From an uncultured Pelagibacteraceae bacterium (GTDB taxonomy: Bacteria; Pseudomonadota; Alphaproteobacteria; Pelagibacterales; Pelagibacteraceae), in assembly GCA_902605865.1 (NCBI GenBank), contig CACLEJ010000003.1, positions 62,001-126,000 of the forward strand: a stretch of DNA of 64,000 bases, read 5' to 3'. The notes under the pieces were generated by a model. That model worked only from the letters and a program-made list of their open reading frames with translations. It searched no databases and was not told the DNA's origin. The translations under genes and the position numbers were made by a program. Each line of letters opens with the position of its first letter. The first letter of the stretch is position 1. Shown in pieces: positions 42,708-51,870 of this stretch.

Positions 42708-43781
42708 ATGAATGAAAAAAAAATAATCCTTGGAATTGAGACAAGTTGCGATGAAACAGCAGTATCAATCATAGAGGAAGATAAAAACAGTAAGATAAAA
42801 ATATTATCTAATGTAGTTTCAAGTCAATTTGATATTCATAAAGAATTTGGAGGTGTGGTTCCTGAGCTTGCAGCGCGATCTCATGTTGAAAAAATTGATT
42901 TAATTGCAAAAAAAGCAATTAATGAAAGCGGTGTTAATTTAAATGATGTTTCTGCAATTGCTTCAACATCTGGACCAGGCTTAATTGTTTGTCTTACTGT
43001 TGGTTTAAATTTCGGTAAAGCATTATCCGCAAGCCTAAATATACCTTTTATTGGTGTAAACCATCTTGAAGGGCATGCCTTAAGTCCAAAACTTAGTACA
43101 ACCTTAGATTTCCCATATTTATTATTATTAATTTCAGGAGGACATACACAATATCTTAGTGTGAATGGACTTGGAAAATATAAAAGATTAGGAACAACAA
43201 TTGATGATGCTTTAGGAGAAGCATTTGACAAAACTGCAAAACTCTTAGGTATTGAATTTCCAGGAGGGCCAAAGTTAGAAAGTTTTGCAAAGCAGGGAGA
43301 TGCAAATAAATTTAAACTTCCTAAACCAATTATAAATAAAGGTGGATGTAATTTATCATTTGCAGGTCTTAAAACTGCAATTTTAAGGATATCAAGCACT
43401 ATAAAATCTAAACAAGAAAAATATGATCTTGCAGCATCTTTTCAAAAAACAATTGAAGAAATTTTAGAAGTAAAAACACAAATAGCGTTTGATGAGTTCA
43501 AAAAGACCAACAAAAAGAAAAATAAAACTTTTGTAATCGCTGGAGGTGTTGCTGCCAATAAGGGTATTAGAAAAAAATTAATAAAAGTATGTAAGAAGAA
43601 TGATTTTAGACCAATTTTCCCTGAACCAAAATTATGTGGGGATAATGCAGCCATGATTGCACTAGTTGGTCTTGAAAAGTATAAAATGAAAAAATTTGAT
43701 AATTTAGATCTTCCTGCAAGTCCAAGACTACCACTTGACGAAAAAGCAAAGTTTTTAAAAGGAGCAGGAGTTAGATTGTAA
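42708..43781 (+). CDS. tsaD: tRNA N6-threonylcarbamoyladenosine transferase TsaD
   Basis: Transfers the threonylcarbamoyl group to A37 of ANN-decoding tRNAs. ILGIETSCDETAVSI opens the ASKHA fold, HLEGHA near residues 116-121 binds the metal, LLLISGGHTQYLSV the nucleotide, and FPGGPKLE, NLSFAGLKTA and CGDNAAMIA follow in the expected order. 357 residues, normal. First of a run of closely packed genes (38-residue basic protein, EVE protein, acs). Confidence 0.97.
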   Translation: MNEKKIILGIETSCDETAVSIIEEDKNSKIKILSNVVSSQFDIHKEFGGVVPELAARSHVEKIDLIAKKAINESGVNLNDVSAIASTSGPGLIVCLTVGLNFGKALSASLNIPFIGVNHLEGHALSPKLSTTLDFPYLLLLISGGHTQYLSVNGLGKYKRLGTTIDDALGEAFDKTAKLLGIEFPGGPKLESFAKQGDANKFKLPKPIINKGGCNLSFAGLKTAILRISSTIKSKQEKYDLAASFQKTIEEILEVKTQIAFDEFKKTNKKKNKTFVIAGGVAANKGIRKKLIKVCKKNDFRPIFPEPKLCGDNAAMIALVGLEKYKMKKFDNLDLPASPRLPLDEKAKFLKGAGVRL

Positions 43782-43898
43782 ATGTCGAAAAGATATAGTG
43801 GTAAATCATTTAAGGATGCTAGTGTAATGAAACAAGCTAAACTTTCTTTAAAGGAAAAAAGAAAACTTAAAAAAGAAAAGAAAAAGAAAAAAAATTAA
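43782..43898 (+). CDS. 38-residue highly basic protein
   Basis: An ATG directly after the tsaD stop opens a 38-codon frame that ends exactly where the EVE-protein ATG begins, so the three frames tile without a spare base. It starts MSKRYSGKSFKDASVMKQAK and ends in a tail that is almost all Lys, Arg and Glu. The exact tiling supports a real gene. It has no recognised family; a role in RNA or ribosome binding is possible from charge alone. Confidence 0.6.
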   Translation: MSKRYSGKSFKDASVMKQAKLSLKEKRKLKKEKKKKKN

Positions 43899-44315
43899 AT
43901 GAAATATTGGTTAATGAAATCTGAGCCTGATGTATGGTCAATTGATCAACAAATAAAAGCTGGAGAAAAAGGAGCTGACTGGGATGGTGTAAGAAATTAC
44001 CAAGCAGCAAATAACTTAAAAGAAATGCAAAAAGGAGATCTTTGTTTTTTTTATCATTCTAATATTGGAAAAGAGATAGTTGGTATAGTCGAAGTTATTA
44101 AAACGTCATTCATTGATCCAACGGATAAGGAAAAAAGGTTTGTTGCAGTTAAAGTTAGATTTAAAAGTAAACTTCAAAATCCTGTAACACTTGAAAACAT
44201 CAAAAAAACTAAGGCTTTAGAGAACTTATCTCTTATTAAGCAAAGTAGACTATCTGTCATGCCTATTGACACTAAAAGCTGGAAAATAATTTTGAAGATG
44301 GGTAAAATTAATTAA
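43899..44315 (+). CDS. EVE-domain protein (thymocyte nuclear protein 1-like)
   Basis: A 138-residue PUA-like EVE domain. The opening [17 protein letters not shown], then [14 protein letters not shown] and [10 protein letters not shown], are diagnostic. EVE domains bind modified bases in DNA or RNA (5-methylcytosine derivatives and modified tRNA bases have been proposed). It lies directly after the small basic gene and 10 bases before acs. The link to tsaD fits a tRNA-modification context, by association only. Confidence 0.94.
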   Translation: MKYWLMKSEPDVWSIDQQIKAGEKGADWDGVRNYQAANNLKEMQKGDLCFFYHSNIGKEIVGIVEVIKTSFIDPTDKEKRFVAVKVRFKSKLQNPVTLENIKKTKALENLSLIKQSRLSVMPIDTKSWKIILKMGKIN

Positions 44316-44325
44316 AAAAAAATTC

Positions 44326-46311
44326 ATGCCTAAGAAAAAAAAAGTTAAAAAAAAAGTAATCTCTAAAAAACCCAAAGAGACAGTTTATAAAACAAAGAAA
44401 GAATGGATAAGTAAAGCTACCGTTAATAAATCTCAATATATAAAGAAATATAACGAGTCTATTAAAGACAATGATGGATTTTGGAAAAAAGAAGGAAAAA
44501 GAATTAATTGGATTAAGCCTTATAAAAAAATTAAAGACGTTAAATATAGTAAAGATGATGTTCATATCAAATGGTTCTATGATGGTACTTTAAATGCCTC
44601 AGCGAATTGCATTGATAGGCATCTTAAAAAAAATGCTAATAAGACTGCAATTATATGGGTAGGAGACGATCCTAAAGTTCAAAAAAAAATTACATATAAA
44701 GAACTTCATAAAGAAGTTTCAAAAGCAGCAAATGGATTAAAAAATCTGGGAGTTCAAAGGGGTGACAGAGTAACAATTTATCTTACTATGATACCAGAAC
44801 TTGCCTACACAATGCTTGCGTGTGCAAGAATAGGTGCGGTTCACTCCATAATATTTGGTGGTTTTTCACCAGATAGTATTTCAGGCAGAATTAATGATTG
44901 CGAATCTGATTATGTAATCACTGCAGATGAAGGAGTAAGAGGTGGCAAAACAATCCCTTTAAAATCTATTACAGATGAAGCTTTACAAAGCTGTCCAAAC
45001 GTAAAGAAATGTATCGTTGTAAAGAGAACAGGTACCAAAAAAATTGATTGGTACAATGATCGTGATGTTTGGTATCACAAAATGATTAGTAAAGTTTCAG
45101 CAAAATGTGAGCCTGAGGAAATGAATGCTGAAGATCCATTATTCATTCTTTACACATCTGGTTCAACTGGGAAACCAAAAGGTGTTCTACATACTACTGG
45201 CGGATATATGGTTTATGCATCAATGACTCACCAATATATTTTTAATTATAAACCTAAAGATATTTACTGGTGCACGGCTGATATAGGCTGGGTTACAGGA
45301 CATAGTTATATTATTTATGGTCCACTTGCTAATGGTGCAACTACAATTATGTTTGAGGGAATACCTACTTATCCTGATACATCTAGATGGTGGCAAATAG
45401 TTGATAAATATAAAGTTAATATTTTTTATACAGCTCCAACAGCAATCAGAGCTTTAATGAGAGAAGGTGATAAACCTGTAAAGAAAACATCTAGAAAGAC
45501 TTTAAAACTTTTAGGTACTGTTGGTGAACCAATTAACCCTGAGGCTTGGGAATGGTACTACAAAACTGTTGGTGATAGTAGATGTCCAATCGTTGATACA
45601 TGGTGGCAAACAGAAACAGGTGGGATTTTGATCAGTCCACAAACTGGAGCGATAGATTTAAAACCTGGATCTGCAACAAAACCATTTTATGGAATTAAAC
45701 CAGAGATTTTAGATAAAGATGGCAAGGTTTTAAAAGGAGAAGCACAAGGCAGACTTTGTATTTCTCAATCATGGCCTGGACAAATGAGAAGTGTCTATGG
45801 TGACCATCAAAGATTTATAGATACTTATTTTTCACAGTTTGATGGGAAATATTTTACAGGTGATGGCTGCAGAAGAGATAAAGATGGATACTATTGGATT
45901 ACAGGAAGAGTAGATGATGTAATTATTGTTTCAGGCCATAATTTAGGTACCGCAGAAATAGAAAGTGCATTTGTAGCTCATCCAAAAGTGGCTGAAGCAG
46001 CAGTAGTTGGATATCCACATGACATAAAAGGAAACGGACTTTACTGTTATGTAACTTTAAATGCTGGAGAAAAAAGTACTCTTGATTTAGAGAGAGATTT
46101 AAAACTTTGGGTAAGAAAACAAATTGGTCCAATAGCAACTCCTGACTTAATTCAATTTGCTCCAGGACTTCCAAAAACAAGATCTGGAAAAATAATGAGA
46201 AGAATTCTCCGAAAAATTGCTGCTAATGAACATGGTCAATTAGGAGACACAACCACTTTAGCTGATCCTTCAGTTGTTGAAAGCTTGGTCGATAATAGAA
46301 AAAATATCTAG
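44326..46311 (+). CDS. acs: acetyl-CoA synthetase
   Basis: AMP-forming enzyme for acetate activation, 661 residues. The order is canonical: [36 protein letters not shown]-loop [28 protein letters not shown], and the regulatory/catalytic Lys in [12 protein letters not shown] near residue 622. Ahead of the usual start lies an extra basic stretch rich in KK (residues 1-25), absent from typical Acs. A symporter pair that may bring in acetate lies about 0.7 kb downstream on the same strand. Confidence 0.97.
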   Translation: MPKKKKVKKKVISKKPKETVYKTKKEWISKATVNKSQYIKKYNESIKDNDGFWKKEGKRINWIKPYKKIKDVKYSKDDVHIKWFYDGTLNASANCIDRHLKKNANKTAIIWVGDDPKVQKKITYKELHKEVSKAANGLKNLGVQRGDRVTIYLTMIPELAYTMLACARIGAVHSIIFGGFSPDSISGRINDCESDYVITADEGVRGGKTIPLKSITDEALQSCPNVKKCIVVKRTGTKKIDWYNDRDVWYHKMISKVSAKCEPEEMNAEDPLFILYTSGSTGKPKGVLHTTGGYMVYASMTHQYIFNYKPKDIYWCTADIGWVTGHSYIIYGPLANGATTIMFEGIPTYPDTSRWWQIVDKYKVNIFYTAPTAIRALMREGDKPVKKTSRKTLKLLGTVGEPINPEAWEWYYKTVGDSRCPIVDTWWQTETGGILISPQTGAIDLKPGSATKPFYGIKPEILDKDGKVLKGEAQGRLCISQSWPGQMRSVYGDHQRFIDTYFSQFDGKYFTGDGCRRDKDGYYWITGRVDDVIIVSGHNLGTAEIESAFVAHPKVAEAAVVGYPHDIKGNGLYCYVTLNAGEKSTLDLERDLKLWVRKQIGPIATPDLIQFAPGLPKTRSGKIMRRILRKIAANEHGQLGDTTTLADPSVVESLVDNRKNI

Positions 46312-46934
46312 ATCTTTATTAGTTTAGAAAACTCTTCTTTAATATTGTCCCATTTTAAAATCATAGAATTAAGAACTATTTTTCTATCTATTGATTTTAA
46401 CTCATTTGCTACTGGAGCCCAGTTATACAATGCAAGAGCACTTTCATTAAATGGCCAAGACTTATAATAGTCATCCCATTTAATTTGATCTAATCTTTTC
46501 TGAAAACTAGCTCTCGCTTCATCAACAATTTCCTTAGGCATGCCATTCTCTAATTCTTTATCCAAAATATTATTATAAATTTCAGAGGCTCTATTCGTTT
46601 CTTGATAGTTAAAATAAACATTAAGATATGAGATTGTATAAAAGGATAAATCTTGAAGCGAAATTGCATATATATTCCATTTAGCAGTGTTAATTGATTT
46701 TAAAAATGTTTCATCATCAAAATGGAGAACCCATTTAGTGCCCATTCTTGTTTTTAAATAATTATATAAAGTAACTTGTGATACCCATGCTGATTTTTGC
46801 TGAATAAATTCCCCAAGATCCTCGATATTTTTTATTTTTTTCTTTGGCAAAATTCCTTTGAACATTGCAACTAAGTAGACTTTGAAATCTTGAAGTTTTA
46901 TATCTTTTAAGTTGAATCTGTATTTGAGGCCCAT
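46308..46934 (-). CDS. conserved protein of unknown function
   Basis: A 208-residue, probably cytoplasmic, helical protein rich in Trp and Tyr. [14 protein letters not shown] opens it; [25 protein letters not shown] and [21 protein letters not shown] are striking conserved-looking stretches. I believe similar proteins exist in alphaproteobacteria but cannot name a function. Its stop overlaps acs by four bases, and it separates acs from the symporter genes. Confidence 0.7.
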   Translation of the reverse strand: MGLKYRFNLKDIKLQDFKVYLVAMFKGILPKKKIKNIEDLGEFIQQKSAWVSQVTLYNYLKTRMGTKWVLHFDDETFLKSINTAKWNIYAISLQDLSFYTISYLNVYFNYQETNRASEIYNNILDKELENGMPKEIVDEARASFQKRLDQIKWDDYYKSWPFNESALALYNWAPVANELKSIDRKIVLNSMILKWDNIKEEFSKLIKI

Positions 46935-46956
46935 TTATCTAACTAATATGTTGATG

Positions 46957-46962
46957 TATAAT
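46957..46962 (+). promoter_or_regulatory. probable -10 element for the DUF4212/symporter operon
   Basis: TATAAT is a consensus -10; the matching -35 position is not recognisable. Start of RNA near 46970 would leave a leader of about 85 bases before the first ATG, long for this genome. In the leader GGGTTTAAA (46994-47002) can pair imperfectly with TTTAACC just before the SD AGGAGAG, so weak leader control is possible. Confidence 0.4.
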
Positions 46963-47054
46963 GTAAAAATGACACAATATCGAGTGTTTTTAAGGGTTTA
47001 AATAAGTTTGATTATCGGTATGGTTCTTTCTTTAACCTATAGGAGAGAGAAAAA

Positions 47055-47321
47055 ATGTCAAAACAAGAACAACACTGGGAAAAAACCAGAAATTTGCTTT
47101 TTATCACATTAGCAATTTGGTTTGTTTTCTCAATTGGCATCTTTCTTTTCGGAGCCGAAATGCAAGAATCTAGCATTAGACCATTTGGATATCCTTTAAC
47201 GTATTGGTTTACATGTCAGGGATCACTTGCAATCTTCGTCATTCTAATTTTCTGGTTTGCAGGTCGACAAGAGAAAATAGATGATGAGTTCGGATTTACT
47301 GAAAGAGAGGGCGAACAATGA
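47055..47321 (+). CDS. DUF4212 small subunit of sodium:solute symporter
   Basis: An 88-residue protein with two membrane helices. HWEKTRNLLFITLAIWFVFSIG and SIRPFGYPLTYWFTCQGSLA match the DUF4212 family, which is always found before VC_2705-type sodium:solute symporters. A good SD (AGGAGAG) precedes the ATG. It overlaps the symporter by four bases (ATGA), so subunit balance is set by coupling. Confidence 0.94.
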   Translation: MSKQEQHWEKTRNLLFITLAIWFVFSIGIFLFGAEMQESSIRPFGYPLTYWFTCQGSLAIFVILIFWFAGRQEKIDDEFGFTEREGEQ

Positions 47322-49132
47322 TAAAAGGTAAATTTATAGATAATCTACCTAAGGTCTATGGGATATATACTGGAGGTTTTCTAGTATTTATCATCATAAT
47401 GGCCATAGCTGAACAAGCTGGTATGTCAGCAAAAATGATTGGTATCTTTTTTGTTGCTTTTACAGTTTTGATTTATGCTTTAATTGGTTGGTTATCAAGA
47501 ACACTTCAAACAGACGCTTATTACGTAGCTGGAAGGCAAGTACCTACCGTATTTAATGGAATGGCAACTGCAGCAGACTGGATGTCTGGTGCATCTTTTG
47601 TAGCCATGGCAGGTGGTATTTATTTTAAAGGCTATGGTTATATGGCACTGCTTGTTGGATGGACTGGTGGATATGTACTAGTTGCATCTTTGTTAGCACC
47701 ATATCTTAGAAAATTTGGATGTTATACTGTACCAGATTTTATAGGAACTCGTTACGGTGGTAACCTAGCAAGATTTAGTGCTGTTATTGTCTTAACTGTT
47801 GCATCATTCACTTATGTGACTGCTCAAATTAATGCTACAGGAACTATTGCTTCTGTTGCTTTAGATATTCCATTTGAAATTGCAGTTTACGTTGGACTAG
47901 CTAGTATTTTGATGTGCTCAATGCTTGGTGGAATGAGAGCAGTAACTTGGACACAAGTTGCTCAATATATTGTATTAATTATTGCTTATTTACTTCCAGT
48001 GTTCTGGATAAGTAACAATATTGGTGCAGGTTTCTTCCCACACTTCATGTTAGCTGACGAAGTAGCAAGAATTGCAGAACTTGAAGGTCAATTTGGATTT
48101 GTTAAAAACTCAGCTGCAGATTTAGCTACAGTTCCAAAAGGATTGGCGGGAATTACCAAACCACACTCATCAGTTAATGCAACACCTTGGGCATTTATTT
48201 CATTAGCAGTTTGTATGATGGCTGGAACAGCATCATTACCTCACGTTATGATGAGATACTTTACTACTCCAAGTGTAAGAACAGCTAGAAGATCAGTAGG
48301 TTGGTCGTTATTCTTTATATTCCTACTTTACTCTTCAGCTCCAATGTTAGCTACTCTATCGAAAATTTCTTTGATGGATCCTAATCTAGCTACTGGAATT
48401 ATCGGTAAATCGATAACTGAAGTTCAAGCTCTTGACTGGTATCAAAACTGGAACCAAGCGAAGTTGATGTTTGTAAGTGACTTTAATGGCAATGGAACTC
48501 TAGAACTTAATGAGTTCTTTATGAAAGGTAGTGCTGTTGTATTAGCAACACCTGAAATTGCTGGATTACCTTATGTAATATCTGGACTAGTTGCTGCTGG
48601 AGGTATGGCTGCTGCCATGTCAACTGCGGATGGATTAGTTTTAGCTATTTCAAATGCGTTATCACATGATGTTTACTACAAAATCATTAATCCAAAAGCT
48701 GAAACTGCAAAAAGATTAATTGTTGCAAGGGTATTACTTGTACTAATTGGTTTTGCAGGAGCTACAATTGCTGCACTAGAGATACAAGGAATCCTAGGTT
48801 CGGTGATTTGGGCTTTTGACTTTGCGATGTCTGGACTATTCTTCCCACTTGTACTTGGTGTATGGTGGAAGAGAGCTAATGCACCAGGAGCTGTTGCAGG
48901 AATGCTATTAGGACTGATCTCAGGAACTGCGTATCTAGTTTGGGTACGAAGTGGTGGATCTGGGTTCTTAGGCATAACTCAACTTACTTTTGGAATAGTT
49001 GGAGCATCAGTGAGTTTAGTTTCGATGATTGTTGTCAGTTTAATTACTGCAGCACCAGATGCAGCAACTCAGAAAATGGTTGATGATGTACGTATACCAA
49101 GTGGTAAAACCATACTTGGAAAACAACATTAA
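47318..49132 (+). CDS. sodium:solute symporter (VC_2705 type, acetate-permease-like) with EF-hand loop
   Basis: A large LeuT-fold symporter of 604 residues, about 13 helices. YYVAGRQVPTVFNGMATAAD and WMSGASFVAMAG are the SSS-family core, PHVMMRYFTTPSVRTARRS the conserved loop, and AAGGMAAAMSTADGLVLAIS the late helix. It resembles ActP and, with DUF4212 and acs nearby, is probably for acetate or another short-chain acid; that is inference. Residues 388-399 (DFNGNGTLELNE) form a textbook EF-hand calcium loop inside a soluble insertion between helices. Confidence 0.95.
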   Translation: MIKGKFIDNLPKVYGIYTGGFLVFIIIMAIAEQAGMSAKMIGIFFVAFTVLIYALIGWLSRTLQTDAYYVAGRQVPTVFNGMATAADWMSGASFVAMAGGIYFKGYGYMALLVGWTGGYVLVASLLAPYLRKFGCYTVPDFIGTRYGGNLARFSAVIVLTVASFTYVTAQINATGTIASVALDIPFEIAVYVGLASILMCSMLGGMRAVTWTQVAQYIVLIIAYLLPVFWISNNIGAGFFPHFMLADEVARIAELEGQFGFVKNSAADLATVPKGLAGITKPHSSVNATPWAFISLAVCMMAGTASLPHVMMRYFTTPSVRTARRSVGWSLFFIFLLYSSAPMLATLSKISLMDPNLATGIIGKSITEVQALDWYQNWNQAKLMFVSDFNGNGTLELNEFFMKGSAVVLATPEIAGLPYVISGLVAAGGMAAAMSTADGLVLAISNALSHDVYYKIINPKAETAKRLIVARVLLVLIGFAGATIAALEIQGILGSVIWAFDFAMSGLFFPLVLGVWWKRANAPGAVAGMLLGLISGTAYLVWVRSGGSGFLGITQLTFGIVGASVSLVSMIVVSLITAAPDAATQKMVDDVRIPSGKTILGKQH

Positions 49133-49150
49133 TTAAAATAATATTATTTT

Positions 49151-49171
49151 AGGGGCGAAATTTTCGCCCCT
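49151..49171 (+). terminator. strong GC hairpin after symporter gene
   Basis: AGGGGCG and CGCCCCT pair perfectly (7 bp) around a short A/T loop, 18 bases after the symporter stop. No T-run follows on the plus strand, so it is not a classic intrinsic terminator; it may stabilise the 3' end of the symporter mRNA or act with another factor. The next gene begins 15 bases later. Confidence 0.55.
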
Positions 49172-49185
49172 AGATAACATCAAAA

Positions 49186-49536
49186 ATGTCAGCAAACTTT
49201 CATCCCTTAGTTTATATAATTGACTATATCCTTGGAGTTATAATGTGGACTCTCATTGGACGAGTTGCGATGAATATATTTCAGAAGGAAGATTCACAAT
49301 TTTTCTTTATGAAAGTATTTGTGAAACTAACAAACCCACTTATAAAAATATTTAAGCCAATTACTCCAAGTTTTATTATAGGACCTTTAGTACCACTTTA
49401 TGTAGCTTGGTTCTTTTACATGGGTCGTTTCTATTTAATGCCTTATTTACTTGGTTATTCAGTTATGGGTATGCTTTCGTTCCCCCTTGAAAGTGAAATT
49501 GCTCGAGAAATATATAGAATATTTAGCAAAAATTAA
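49186..49536 (+). CDS. YggT-like small membrane protein
   Basis: A 116-residue protein with hydrophobic stretches. FVKLTNPLIKIFKPITPSFI near residues 45-64 is close to the YggT T-x-P-x-L-x-x-x-x-P-x-x-P motif. The first ~25 residues (YIIDYILGVIMWTLIGRVAM) form a helix. A second YggT-type protein in this window besides the one by folD. Its role is unknown. It sits between the symporter and rpe. Confidence 0.75.
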   Translation: MSANFHPLVYIIDYILGVIMWTLIGRVAMNIFQKEDSQFFFMKVFVKLTNPLIKIFKPITPSFIIGPLVPLYVAWFFYMGRFYLMPYLLGYSVMGMLSFPLESEIAREIYRIFSKN

Positions 49537-49579
49537 TTCAAATAGAACAAAAAATTGATACTAATATTTTTAGTATCAA

Positions 49580-50239
49580 ATGAAAAAAATTCAAATTTCT
49601 CCATCTATATTATCTGCTGACTTCAGTCAGCTTGGCAATGAAATTAAGAAATTAGAAGAAGGTGGAGCTGACTTAATTCATGTCGATGTAATGGATGGTC
49701 ACTTTGTTCCAAATTTAACAATCGGACCTCCGGTGATAAAAAACCTAAGGAAATATACCAAGCTTCCATTTGATGTACACTTAATGATTTCTCCAGTACA
49801 TGAATACATTGAAAATTATGCAAATGCTGGTGCTGACATAATAACTATTCACCCTGAGGCTACTGAAAACTTAAAAGAGTCTATAAATTTGATAAAAAAG
49901 TTTGGTAAAAAAGTTGGTGTATCTTTAAATCCAAAAACTGAGATAAAAACTTTAATTGATGAGATAGAAAATATTAATTTAGTTCTTGTTATGAGTGTTA
50001 ACCCTGGTTTTGGTGGCCAAAAATTTATGCCTGAAGTATTAGATAAAATAAAAGAATTAAAAAAAATAAAAGACAAAAACCAATATCACTTTGATATTGA
50101 AGTTGATGGAGGAATTAATTTTAGTAATTCAAAAATAGTTTTAGAAGCTGGAGCTAATATTTTGGTATCTGGAACTACAGTTTTTAAAGAAAACGATGGG
50201 GATATTAAAACTAATATTGAAAAACTAAAATCAATGTAA
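49580..50239 (+). CDS. rpe: ribulose-phosphate 3-epimerase
   Basis: Interconverts ribulose-5-phosphate and xylulose-5-phosphate, 219 residues. ISPSILSADFSQLGNEI, HVDVMDGHFVPNLTIGPP, FDVHLMI, VLVMSVNPGFGGQKFM and EVDGGIN carry all metal and catalytic residues (Asp, His) of the TIM barrel. In alphaproteobacteria rpe is often followed by a heparinase-like gene and purH, as here. Confidence 0.97.
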   Translation: MKKIQISPSILSADFSQLGNEIKKLEEGGADLIHVDVMDGHFVPNLTIGPPVIKNLRKYTKLPFDVHLMISPVHEYIENYANAGADIITIHPEATENLKESINLIKKFGKKVGVSLNPKTEIKTLIDEIENINLVLVMSVNPGFGGQKFMPEVLDKIKELKKIKDKNQYHFDIEVDGGINFSNSKIVLEAGANILVSGTTVFKENDGDIKTNIEKLKSM

Positions 50240-50241
50240 AA

Positions 50242-51870
50242 ATGTTTTTAAAAAGTTCTTTTAATTATATCAATGAATTTTATTTTATTTTTAAAAGTCA
50301 AATACGAAAAATTTATTTAAACTCATCTATTTATAATAAAAAAATTTCAAGAGTTGACGAAAATGTTTTAGTTTATCAACCAAGTCTTAATATACTTAGT
50401 TCATTAATAAAATATGAAAAACAAAAAAACAAGATTGAAGATTTTAATGTTCAATCAATATGGGAAAATAGAAATTTAAATTATAATGATTTTAAAAAAC
50501 TACATAGTTTTTATTGGCTATTTTCAATAGATCTTAAATCTTCAAATAAAGTTACACAGTCAATTATTGAAAATTGGATTGAAAAAAATCAAAATTATGA
50601 AACAAAGAGTTGGGAAGTAGATATTCTTTCTAAAAGAATAATAGCTTGGATTTCAAATTCAAAAATAACCTATGATGAATCTGGAAATAACTATAAAAAT
50701 AGTTTCAACGAAATAATTAGCAAGCAGGTAAATCATTTAATAAATGAAATTGATAGATCATCTGATTTAAATAACAAAATGATAGGATGTACAGCGATAA
50801 CTCTGGCAGGAATAGCATACAAAAATAATAGGTTTTTGGGATACGGATTAGATTTACTTAAAAAAATTATTAATACTTCTTTTGATAATAACTACTTCCC
50901 AAAATCAAGAAATATAAGACAGATGGTTTTTTATTTAAAATATTTTATTTTAATCAGAGAACTTTTGAAAGATTCCTTAAATGATATTCCAGAATACTTA
51001 AATGAAATTATTCATTTTCTTGGTAAATCCTATGATTTTATTTGGGGATCGTTAGGGCAGAGTTTATTATTTAATGGAAATAATAATTCAAATAACAAAG
51101 ACTTTGATAAATATCTATCTCTTTTTAGGTATAAGTTTAAGAGTGATAAATTTGATGTATCTGGCTATACAATCTTAAAAAATAAAAATGCAGTTCTTGC
51201 AATGGATACAGGGTGCAATCCAGCAAAAAATTACTCCGAAAATTATCAAAGTGGACCCTTATCGTTTGAATTTTTTTTTAAAGATAAAAAACTAATTACA
51301 AACTCCGGCTATTTTCAAGATCATAATCATCAACTAAATTCGATATCAAAAACAACTGCAACTCATTCAACATTAATTTTAGATAACTCTTCTGTTTGTA
51401 ATTTCAAAAAAAATAGAAAAGGTCTGAGTACAGTTAGTAAAGGATTTAAAACATTCGACAATGAAGTTACTTATGAAAAAAATTATTGGAGTATTAAATG
51501 TTCGCATGACGGATATTTAGCAAGATATGGGGTAATTCATCAAAGAAATTTAGAATTTGATAACTATAAAAGTATTCTTTTTGGGAGAGAAAAACTTATA
51601 AAAAAAAAAAATTTTAAAGTTACAAATTTTGAAATAAGGTTTCATCTGTTACCTAATATTAAAGTAACAAAGCTTCAAGATAATAAATCTGTTTTAATTG
51701 AATTAGAAAATTCTGGTTGGAAATTTTTTTCAGATGATGGATTGATAGGAGTTGAAACTGGGTTATATTTTGGTAATAAAAATAATTATATTGAGAATCA
51801 GAATATTTTTATATCAGGTATTACTCAAAATAATGAACAATTAGTTAAATGGCAGATTAGTAAAATATGA
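50242..51870 (+). CDS. heparinase II/III family protein
   Basis: A 542-residue protein of the heparinase II/III-like group. An N-terminal alpha/alpha toroid-like half (WENRNLNYNDFKKLHSFYWL) is followed by a beta-sandwich half with FEFFFKDKKLITNSGYFQDH and the conserved TTATHSTLILDNSSVC. No signal peptide is clear. The family is conserved between rpe and purH in alphaproteobacteria, where its substrate is unknown and true heparinase activity unlikely. Overlaps purH by four bases. Confidence 0.9.
   Translation: MFLKSSFNYINEFYFIFKSQIRKIYLNSSIYNKKISRVDENVLVYQPSLNILSSLIKYEKQKNKIEDFNVQSIWENRNLNYNDFKKLHSFYWLFSIDLKSSNKVTQSIIENWIEKNQNYETKSWEVDILSKRIIAWISNSKITYDESGNNYKNSFNEIISKQVNHLINEIDRSSDLNNKMIGCTAITLAGIAYKNNRFLGYGLDLLKKIINTSFDNNYFPKSRNIRQMVFYLKYFILIRELLKDSLNDIPEYLNEIIHFLGKSYDFIWGSLGQSLLFNGNNNSNNKDFDKYLSLFRYKFKSDKFDVSGYTILKNKNAVLAMDTGCNPAKNYSENYQSGPLSFEFFFKDKKLITNSGYFQDHNHQLNSISKTTATHSTLILDNSSVCNFKKNRKGLSTVSKGFKTFDNEVTYEKNYWSIKCSHDGYLARYGVIHQRNLEFDNYKSILFGREKLIKKKNFKVTNFEIRFHLLPNIKVTKLQDNKSVLIELENSGWKFFSDDGLIGVETGLYFGNKNNYIENQNIFISGITQNNEQLVKWQISKI

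Noticed and set aside
46969-47001. Ten-codon upstream frame in the DUF4212 leader
   Set aside because: No SD, very short, and random expectation is high in this composition.
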